Below are positions 32,528 through 39,432 of a stretch of DNA of 48,317 nt, piece after piece. How positions within the stretch are numbered: position 1 is the stretch's first letter; the number at the start of each line of letters is the position of its first letter. The translations under genes and the position numbers were made by a program. This stretch comes from Thermoanaerobaculum sp964488355. Its GTDB lineage: Bacteria > Acidobacteriota > Thermoanaerobaculia > Thermoanaerobaculales > Thermoanaerobaculaceae. Under the pieces are notes generated by a model. The model ran no database searches and had not been told where the DNA came from. It saw only the letters and a program-made list of their open reading frames with translations. The stretch lies in the NCBI GenBank assembly GCA_964488355.1, contig CAZAUJ010000018.1, positions 1 to 48,317 of the forward strand. Direction: 5' to 3'.

Positions 32528-33859
32528 ATGGCAAAGCTTAAGGAGGTATTGGCACAAAAGATTGCGGAGCAACGGCCACGGACCCAGAAGCTCTTGAAAG
32601 AGCACGGGAACGTGAAGATTGGCGAGGTGACGATCGCCCAGGCCATTGGCGGTGCCCGTGGCGTGCGGTGCCTCGTCACCGACATTTCCTACCTGGACCC
32701 CTTCGAGGGCATTCGCTTCCGCGGCAAGACGATTCCGGAAACGCTGGCGGCCCTGCCCAAGCCTGAAGGCTGCGAGTACCCCTTTGTGGAGGCGCACTGG
32801 TGGTTCCTGCTTACCGGTGAGGTACCCAGCCTGGAGGAGACGATGGAGGTGGTGCGCGACTGGCAAGCCCGCCGCACCATACCGCAGTACGTCATCGATT
32901 TGCTCCGCGCCATGCCGCGCGACACCCATCCCATGACCATGTTCTCGGCGGCCATTCTCGCCATGCAGCGGGAGTCGGTTTTCGCTCGGCGCTACGCCCA
33001 GGGGATGAAGAGGGACGAGTACTGGGAGCCGATGCTGGAGGACTGCACCAACCTGCTGGCCAAGCTCCCCTCCATTGCTGCTTACATTTACCGCATGAAG
33101 TACAAGGGGGACGAGCACATTCCGCCACGGACGGACCTGGATTGGGCCGGCAACTTCGCGCATCAAATGGGGTTCGCCAAACCCTACGACGACGTGGCGC
33201 GCATGTATTTCATCCTTCACTCCGACCACGAGTCTGGCAACGTTTCCGCCCACACGACCCACTTGGTGGCTTCTGCCCTTTCCGACGCGTACTACGCCCT
33301 TTCCGCAGGCATTAACGGGCTGGCGGGTCCCCTCCACGGCCTGGCCAACCAGGAGGTGCTGCGCTGGATTCAAAACTTCCAGGCCAAGTTCGGCGGCCAG
33401 GAACCCAACGAGGAAACGGTGCGCGAAGCCCTCTGGGAGACCCTGCGCTCCGGTCAGGTGATTCCGGGTTACGGCCATGCGGTGCTGCGCAAAACGGATC
33501 CTCGCTTTACCGCGCAAATGGAGTTTGCCGACAGGCACATGCCTGACGACCCGCTGTTCAAGCTGGTGAAGCTCATCTACAAGGTGGCGCCGCAGGTGCT
33601 GATGGAGCACGGCAAAGCCAAGAACCCTTGGCCCAACGTGGATGCCCATTCCGGCGTCATCCAGTGGCACTACGGCCTGCGCCAGTGGGATTTCTACACC
33701 GTGCTGTTTGGCGTGGGTCGGGCGGTGGGCGTTTTGGCCAACATCACCTGGGACCGCGCTCTGGGCTACCCCATCGAGCGGCCCAAGTCGGTCACCACGC
33801 AAATGCTGGAGGATGTGGCCTCCGGCAAGCTCAAGGCCGAGGATTTGGGATCCGACTGA
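32528..33859 (+). CDS. gltA: citrate synthase, mitochondrial type
   Basis: Citrate synthase condenses acetyl-CoA and oxaloacetate to start the TCA cycle. The 443-residue protein follows the eukaryotic mitochondrial enzyme much more closely than E. coli GltA: LVTDISYLDPFEGIRFRG, HSDHESGNVSAHTTHLV, AGINGLAGPLHGLANQEVL and VIPGYGHAVLRKTDPRF. The catalytic residues are H270 (LHGLANQ), H317 (GYGH) and D372 (NVDAHSG). It is a full-length, dimer-type enzyme without a targeting peptide. ATG 32528 has AAGGAG at 32515-32520. It stands alone as a single-gene unit with its own promoter and terminator. Confidence 0.97.
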   Translation: MAKLKEVLAQKIAEQRPRTQKLLKEHGNVKIGEVTIAQAIGGARGVRCLVTDISYLDPFEGIRFRGKTIPETLAALPKPEGCEYPFVEAHWWFLLTGEVPSLEETMEVVRDWQARRTIPQYVIDLLRAMPRDTHPMTMFSAAILAMQRESVFARRYAQGMKRDEYWEPMLEDCTNLLAKLPSIAAYIYRMKYKGDEHIPPRTDLDWAGNFAHQMGFAKPYDDVARMYFILHSDHESGNVSAHTTHLVASALSDAYYALSAGINGLAGPLHGLANQEVLRWIQNFQAKFGGQEPNEETVREALWETLRSGQVIPGYGHAVLRKTDPRFTAQMEFADRHMPDDPLFKLVKLIYKVAPQVLMEHGKAKNPWPNVDAHSGVIQWHYGLRQWDFYTVLFGVGRAVGVLANITWDRALGYPIERPKSVTTQMLEDVASGKLKAEDLGSD

Positions 33860-33884
33860 CGCCTCGCTTTTCTGCCAAAGGAAC

Positions 33885-33911
33885 GCCGCGCCGGCGACGG
33901 CGCGGCTTTTT
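33885..33911 (+). terminator. rho-independent terminator after citrate synthase
   Basis: GCCGCGCC (33885-33892) pairs perfectly with GGCGCGGC (33899-33906) across a 6-nt loop and is followed by five T. It ends at the stop codon of the convergent radical SAM gene. Confidence 0.85.
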
Positions 33912-36457
33912 CATGCGCAGGTTAGGGCTTGTTTGGTTGGCAGCTCCTGCAGCACGTAGTTTTGCCGCACCGCTCGCCAGCACAGCAACTCCTCCTCCGT
34001 GGCACCGGCCAAACGCAGGGCCTGCCGCAAGCTTAAGGCGTTGGGCTGGCCTTCGGCCAGCAGCTCCACCTCCAACAGGCCGTTCCGTTGCTGCCACTGG
34101 CGAATCCCCAGGTGGGCGGGCGCTGGCAGGGTACGGGTGAGTGCCACGTGGTAGCGGCAAGCCACCACGCTCTTGCCCAAAGTGGGCTCGCCGTCGCCCA
34201 GAGGACGGGCATTTACCAGGCACAGGCCTTCCGGCAGCACGGCGTTAGCCCTTTGCAGGATGCTCATGATCAAGGGGGCGGTGCAATCCACATCGAACTG
34301 CTCGGCCAGTCCTTCCATGCCCACGGGCAGAGGTGGCCCCATGGAAAGGCGAATGTGGGGGTTGAAGCCCTCGGTGAAGCGCACGGGCGCCCGGGCGGCG
34401 CGGAGGGCCCGCTCCAGAAGGTCCATCACCTGCCGGTGGGAGAGCCAGCGGGCATCGCCGGTTTTGGTGAAGGTGCAGCGGTAGCGCGCCAGCTTTTCCG
34501 GCTGGGTAAGGGGCTGGCTAGGCGGGGGCACCCGGGGCATGGGGCGCAGGCGGTAGGCAGCGTTGCGAGCGCGTGCCAGGTGGGGGGCCGCTTCGCCCAC
34601 CACCGGCAGGGTGGGGCGAGCCAGCGCCGTATCCGCACCGTCTCCTGGTACGCCGCAGCGCATGCAGTTCCCCCACCGGCAGTCGGGAGTAGCGGCTTCC
34701 AAAAAAGCCCTACGCCGCTCTGCTTTCAGGTAGCCCTTGCGCACCAGCGGGTCAATAATGTCCCAAGGGAGCGTGGCGCCCAAATCCCTCGGCCCCAGCT
34801 CCGCTTCCCAGGAAATGCCGAACTCCACGAGGGCTTGCTCCCAGGCGGCCAGATTCAGCCACTCCCCCCAGCCATCGAACACCGCGCCCAGATCGTGCGC
34901 CCGGGCGATCACCTGGCTCAAGCGCCGATCGCCACGGGAAAGCAACGCCTCCAGCGCTGCCTCGGCCGGTTCCGCCCAGGTGAGCTTGGCCCAGCGCAGG
35001 GTCCGAAAGGCTCTCTTCAGCAGCTCGATGCGCCCGGCCAGCAGCGCGACCGGCCCGAAGGGCTCCCACTGAAACGGCGTCACCGGTTTGGGCACGAAGG
35101 GGCCCACGGAAACCTTCACCTCCGCCTTGCGGTTACCCACTTTGCGCGCCGCGCCCAGAATGGCCTCCGCCAGCCGTGCCAGCTCCAGCACGTCCTCGTC
35201 CGTTTCTGTAGGCAAGCCGATCATGGCGTAAACCTTGATTAGGTTCCAGCCGCGGGCAAAGGCCACCTCCGCGGCGGCAATCATGTCGGCGTTGGTAAAG
35301 GTCTTGTTGATGACGCGGCGCAAGCGGTCGGACCCTGTTTCCGGGGCGAAAGTAAAGCCCGACTTGCGCACCTTGCTCACCGCATCGGCGAGGGCCACGG
35401 AAAAGGACTCAGCGCGCAGGGAGGGAAGGGAAACGCCTACCCGGCGATCCTTGAGGCGCTCGGCCAAGTGCCAGGCCAGGGGTTCAATTTGCGAGTAATC
35501 GGCGGTGGACAGGGACAGAAGCCCCACCTCGGGGTAGCCGGTGCAGTTCACATGGGCTTCCAGAGTAGCCAGCACGGTAGCCGGATCGTGCTCACGCACC
35601 GGTCGATACCAGTAACCCGCTTGGCAGAAACGGCAGCCTTGGGTGCAACCGCGCACCACTTCCATTCCCAAGCGGTCCTGGACCACGTCCACCGCCGGCA
35701 CGATGGGTGGGTTGGGCACGTCCTCGGGAGAAAGTTGCGGCACGAACGCCCGTGTGATGGGGAAAGGCGCCTGCGGCTCCAGCAGCTCCCAACGGCCCCC
35801 CTCGCGAGGGTGGGCCGCGGGGTGCCAGCGATAGAAACGGGGGACGTACCAGCCGGGGACGCGGGCAAGCCGGCGGAGGAGCTCCGTCCGCGAGAGCCCA
35901 AGCTCCTTGCCCTCGCGCACCAAATCCAACAGCGGTGGCAGCAACACCTCGCCGTCACCGATGGCAAAGGCGTCGAAAAACTCGGCCACCGGTTCGGGGT
36001 TGGCCATGCAGGGTCCGCCACCTACTACCAGGGGATGGCCCTCATCTCGCTCGGTGGCCCAACGGGGGAGACCAGCCAAATCCAGCAGGTACGGCACGTT
36101 GATGTAGTTCAGCTCGGTTTGCAAGGTAATGCCAATGATGTCGAAGTTGCGCGCGGGCTGGTAGGACTCCAGCGAGTAAAGGGGTATGCCCGCCTGCCGC
36201 ATTTCCTGCGCCATATCGGGCCAAGGGGCAAAGGCCCGCTCGCACAAGGTGTCGGGCCGCCGGTTGGCGACGTGGTAGAGGATACGCGTGCCCTGGTGGG
36301 ACATGCCGATCTCGTAGGTGTCGGGAAAGGCCACGAGCAGCCGCACCGGCACCTGGTCCCAGTTTTTGCGCGTTAGGTTGCGCTCGAGGCCCAAATAGCG
36401 CCCGGGTTTGACCACTTTGGGGAGCAAGGACTCGAGCTTCTCTCGCAGCGCGTTCAT
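33911..36457 (-). CDS. radical SAM protein fused to DUF2344 (TIGR03960 type)
   Basis: The 848-residue protein has an N-terminal B12-binding-like region (about 20-200, including VAFPDTYEIGMSHQG) and then a radical SAM domain whose cluster motif is CTQGCRFCQAG (near residue 270). SAM-binding and product segments such as LPSLRAESF and GLPTETDEDVL follow. A linker holds further cysteines (CRWGNCMRCG). The C-terminal 200 residues are DUF2344 (KTGDARWLSHRQVMDLLERA, GFNPHIRLSMGPPLPVG). Many bacteria encode these two parts as one gene or as neighbours. The reaction is not established; family context elsewhere suggests RNA modification. ATG 36457 has GGAGG upstream. Confidence 0.9.
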   Translation of the reverse strand: MNALREKLESLLPKVVKPGRYLGLERNLTRKNWDQVPVRLLVAFPDTYEIGMSHQGTRILYHVANRRPDTLCERAFAPWPDMAQEMRQAGIPLYSLESYQPARNFDIIGITLQTELNYINVPYLLDLAGLPRWATERDEGHPLVVGGGPCMANPEPVAEFFDAFAIGDGEVLLPPLLDLVREGKELGLSRTELLRRLARVPGWYVPRFYRWHPAAHPREGGRWELLEPQAPFPITRAFVPQLSPEDVPNPPIVPAVDVVQDRLGMEVVRGCTQGCRFCQAGYWYRPVREHDPATVLATLEAHVNCTGYPEVGLLSLSTADYSQIEPLAWHLAERLKDRRVGVSLPSLRAESFSVALADAVSKVRKSGFTFAPETGSDRLRRVINKTFTNADMIAAAEVAFARGWNLIKVYAMIGLPTETDEDVLELARLAEAILGAARKVGNRKAEVKVSVGPFVPKPVTPFQWEPFGPVALLAGRIELLKRAFRTLRWAKLTWAEPAEAALEALLSRGDRRLSQVIARAHDLGAVFDGWGEWLNLAAWEQALVEFGISWEAELGPRDLGATLPWDIIDPLVRKGYLKAERRRAFLEAATPDCRWGNCMRCGVPGDGADTALARPTLPVVGEAAPHLARARNAAYRLRPMPRVPPPSQPLTQPEKLARYRCTFTKTGDARWLSHRQVMDLLERALRAARAPVRFTEGFNPHIRLSMGPPLPVGMEGLAEQFDVDCTAPLIMSILQRANAVLPEGLCLVNARPLGDGEPTLGKSVVACRYHVALTRTLPAPAHLGIRQWQQRNGLLEVELLAEGQPNALSLRQALRLAGATEEELLCWRAVRQNYVLQELPTKQALTCA

Positions 36458-36521
36458 GCCTTCCCTTTCCTCCCAACCCAACCGCCTGCAAACACCTTGA
36501 ACCCGCAAGAGTATTTCAAGC

Positions 36522-38963
36522 TCAGCGTTCCCTTTGCCCTCGCCAGGCCAGTGCCTGCTCCAGCACCTCTTCCAGGTGGGCCGCCGTGTACGGTTTTTGC
36601 AGGTACCAGGTGCCGGGCTGCTGCAACGCCTTCTGGACCCGTTCGTCGGCAGCGTAACCCGAGGACAGCACCACGGGCAGGTTGGGCGAAAGGCCACGCA
36701 GCTGCTCCAGCACCTCGAAGCCGGAAAGCCCTGGCATCACCAGGTCGAGGATCACCACATCGAACAGCCGCTTTTCGCCCAGCATGAGCAGGGCTTGATG
36801 CCCGTCGGCCGCTGGCGTCGCCTCCGCGCCCAGGGCACGCAGAATCTCGGCCAACCCTTGGCGGACCTGCGGGTCGTCGTCCACCACCAGCACGCGCGCG
36901 TGGGTTCCCGCAGCGGCTTGCGTCTCGCTGGGTTCTTCGGCCACGGGCAGCCAGAGGCGGGCCACGGTACCTTCTCCCGGCGTGCTTTCCAAGGTAAGGG
37001 CCCCCCCCGCGTGCTCAGCCGCGGCCCGCGCCAGCGTAAGGCCCAGACCTTGGTGGGTGGCTCGGTTGCGGGTGGTATAGAAGGGATCGAAGACGTGCTT
37101 CAAATGTTCTTTGGCAATGCCGTGACCCCGGTCGGCCACTTCCACCACCAGGTACTCACCCGCGGGCAGCGACGCCACCTCCCCCTGCTGCAGCCTCCGG
37201 CGAGTGAAACGTACCTCCACCGTCCCATCCTCAGCGGACGCCTCCAGGGCATTGCGAACCAGAGCCTCCATCGCGTGCCGCAAAAGCGTGCGCTCGCCTC
37301 GTACCAGCGGGTAGCTGGCCGGCGGGGAAAAACGCAGGTTAGCTTCTCGCCCAGCTGCGCCAGCCGTGACCCCCGCCAGCAGCTCGCCGGCGCCAAAGGC
37401 TTCTACCGGCACCCTCCTGTACTCGCCGGCCAGCAGCGCTACTCGCCGGACTAAGGCCTCCGCCCGTTCAAGCACGTGCCATAGCGGTCGTAGTTTTTCC
37501 ACCAAAGCCGGCTGTTCCAGACCCAGGGTCTCTAATTCACTAACCCCCGCCTGCAGCAGGTTGTTGACCTCGTGGGCCAGACCGGCCAAGAGGTGGTGCA
37601 AGGAGGCCAGCCGCGCCGCCAACTCGGCCCGCTGAGCGGCTTCCTCCTCGCGGGTGATGTCGGCGGTAAGCACGCAAAAGCCGGCGAAGTTCCCGCGCTC
37701 GTCCTGCCAGGGTGCCACGGTAATGCTCACCTGGCGAAAGCCCTTGCCGCCGAGGCGCACCCGTGCCCGCAGGCGCACCGGCTCTCGGGGCGGGTTCCGC
37801 AGCAGGGCTGCCAGCTGCCGCCGGGCAGCGGGGTCGTTGAAGGCCAGCAGGTTGCGTCCCCGGGCCCGGGCCAGCGGCACGCCAAACACCCGCTCGAAGG
37901 CAGGGTTGGCGTCCACCAGGCGACCCTGGGGATCCACCAGCAGGATGGGCTCGCCCACAGCTGCAAACAGGTCGCGAAAGCGCCGCTGCTGCTCGGTCAG
38001 GCGGGCGACCGTCTGGGCAAAGTGCTGGCGCAGGATAGCAAGCTCCGCCGGCTCCCGGCCCCGGCTTGCGGGTGGCAAGCTGCCGGAGGAGGCCACTTCT
38101 GTGTCGGCAATCAGGCGATCCAAAGGCTCGGCCAAAAACCGCCAGAGGAGGCGAACGCCCAAGGCCACCGCCGGCAACAGGAAAAGGCCGAGGAGGCCGG
38201 GCAGGCTTCGCTCCGGCAGCTCCAGCCCCATGTGCTTGAGGGCGAAAAAAGTAACGGCAGTGGCCACCGCGCCCCCAGCCAGGGTGAACACCGAGCCGAC
38301 GAGGCTCCAACCGAAGGCCAGGCCCTTGCCCAGGCGCTGGGTGTGGCTCACCTCCCAAAGCACCGGCGACACCCAGCGCAGCAGCGGCCAGCTCAGCAAA
38401 AAGCCGCATAAGCTGTTGGTGGCAGCCCAGGTTTGCACCAGCTCGGCCGGGTTGGGCTCGGGGGCCAGCAGCTGCCGCAGACCCACGCCGGTGATGGAAG
38501 CCAAAGTGGAGGCGACGACCGCGGTCACCGCCAGCAACACCAGGTCGCGCGCGCGAGCGAGGAAGGGGCTGCCGCCGAGGCGACGGAACACCAACATGGG
38601 CAGGGCTGCCTGAAGGACGTTGGCAGGGGAAAAAGCTATGGCAGCAGCCGCATCGGCCACGAGCAGGTTGGAGGCGATAGGGAACAGCACCGCCACCGCT
38701 ACCCCAGGCCAGCCAAACCACAAGCCCAAGACGAACTGCAGCGCCACCGCTGGCCAAAGGAGGGACACGGCACCGCCCACAGGCAACGAAACGGTGCCGC
38801 CCACGGCCAAAAAAAAGCCCAAAAGCCCTAGGCCAGCCAAGCCAGCTAGGTAAAGGGGCCGATCCTCGGGCCGCTTCAAGGACAGAAGCGGCACCGCGGG
38901 CACGGGGGGGATTTCGCCAGAAAGGCGTATGGTGCTCAGGGTTGAGCCCCTTGTTCGATCCAT
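36522..38963 (-). CDS. hybrid sensor histidine kinase (MASE1-like, PAS, kinase, receiver)
   Basis: An 813-residue inner-membrane kinase. Residues 35-290 hold eight or so hydrophobic helices resembling the MASE1 sensor region. A PAS domain follows (about 320-430, AVGEPILLVDPQGRLVDANP), then a HisKA-like dimerisation region with the phospho-acceptor His in LAGLAHEVNNLL (near 463). The ATPase domain (about 530-680) has N, G1 and G2 boxes including NALEAS and GLGLTLARAAAEHAGG. The C-terminal receiver (690-813) has its Asp in VVILDLVMPG (near 739) and a conserved Lys in LQKPY. Its start overlaps the cytochrome gene by 28 nt. No separate output protein is visible nearby. Confidence 0.9.
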   Translation of the reverse strand: MDRTRGSTLSTIRLSGEIPPVPAVPLLSLKRPEDRPLYLAGLAGLGLLGFFLAVGGTVSLPVGGAVSLLWPAVALQFVLGLWFGWPGVAVAVLFPIASNLLVADAAAAIAFSPANVLQAALPMLVFRRLGGSPFLARARDLVLLAVTAVVASTLASITGVGLRQLLAPEPNPAELVQTWAATNSLCGFLLSWPLLRWVSPVLWEVSHTQRLGKGLAFGWSLVGSVFTLAGGAVATAVTFFALKHMGLELPERSLPGLLGLFLLPAVALGVRLLWRFLAEPLDRLIADTEVASSGSLPPASRGREPAELAILRQHFAQTVARLTEQQRRFRDLFAAVGEPILLVDPQGRLVDANPAFERVFGVPLARARGRNLLAFNDPAARRQLAALLRNPPREPVRLRARVRLGGKGFRQVSITVAPWQDERGNFAGFCVLTADITREEEAAQRAELAARLASLHHLLAGLAHEVNNLLQAGVSELETLGLEQPALVEKLRPLWHVLERAEALVRRVALLAGEYRRVPVEAFGAGELLAGVTAGAAGREANLRFSPPASYPLVRGERTLLRHAMEALVRNALEASAEDGTVEVRFTRRRLQQGEVASLPAGEYLVVEVADRGHGIAKEHLKHVFDPFYTTRNRATHQGLGLTLARAAAEHAGGALTLESTPGEGTVARLWLPVAEEPSETQAAAGTHARVLVVDDDPQVRQGLAEILRALGAEATPAADGHQALLMLGEKRLFDVVILDLVMPGLSGFEVLEQLRGLSPNLPVVLSSGYAADERVQKALQQPGTWYLQKPYTAAHLEEVLEQALAWRGQRER

Positions 38964-39328
38964 TCGCGGATCACCGCCAGCTGCTCAGCCGGCAGTTTAC
39001 GGGAGGAAAAAATACCGCGGGGCATGCCTTTGCCTTCCTTGGCGCGGTGCTCCAGCTTGTGCCAAAGGTAGGAGTTTTCCGCGTCTCCGGGTTTAACCAG
39101 CGGCAGGTCAGGTACTTCCACCGATTGGCGATTCACCAGATTGGCATAGCCCTTCCCTTGGGAAAGGTCCAAACCCTTTTTCGGCCGTTCCGAGCCGTGG
39201 CAGTCGCCGCACTCCTTGAGGAAAATGGGCTCCACATCTTTTTCGTAAGAGCGAGGTGTTTGCGATGCAACCACTGCAGCCAGCGCCACAAGAGTGAACC
39301 CAATCAAAAAGGAGAGTCCTTTTTTCAT
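38936..39328 (-). CDS. small exported c-type cytochrome
   Basis: A 130-residue protein with a signal peptide (KKGLSFLIGFTLVALAAVVAS, about residues 2-22) and one heme-binding CxxCH motif in LKECGDCHGSERPKKGLDL. The stretch SYEKDVEPIFLKECGDCHG and the following lines match the planctomycete-type cytochrome c domain found in many environmental phyla; ENSYLWHKL supplies a likely Met/His environment. It probably carries electrons, or senses them, in the periplasm. ATG 39328 has GGAGGAGG upstream. It overlaps the histidine kinase gene, so the two are co-expressed. Confidence 0.9.
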   Translation of the reverse strand: MKKGLSFLIGFTLVALAAVVASQTPRSYEKDVEPIFLKECGDCHGSERPKKGLDLSQGKGYANLVNRQSVEVPDLPLVKPGDAENSYLWHKLEHRAKEGKGMPRGIFSSRKLPAEQLAVIREWIEQGAQP

Positions 39329-39351
39329 TGCCACCTCCTCCGGCCTTGCCC

Positions 39352-39367
39352 GTGCCATGCTTGGCAC
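39352..39367. promoter_or_regulatory. 16-bp palindrome, candidate operator in a divergent gap
   Basis: GTGCCA, four bases, TGGCAC form a perfect inverted repeat between the cytochrome gene (-) and the DHH-nucleotidyltransferase gene (+). Its size and position suit a dimeric regulator. It has no evident repeat elsewhere that I noticed. Confidence 0.3.
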
Positions 39368-39432
39368 TGCAACCCTGAGGCTGATTGTAGCGCCGAAAGG
39401 CAGAAACGTGTTCCGCGGGTTAGACTGAGGCC

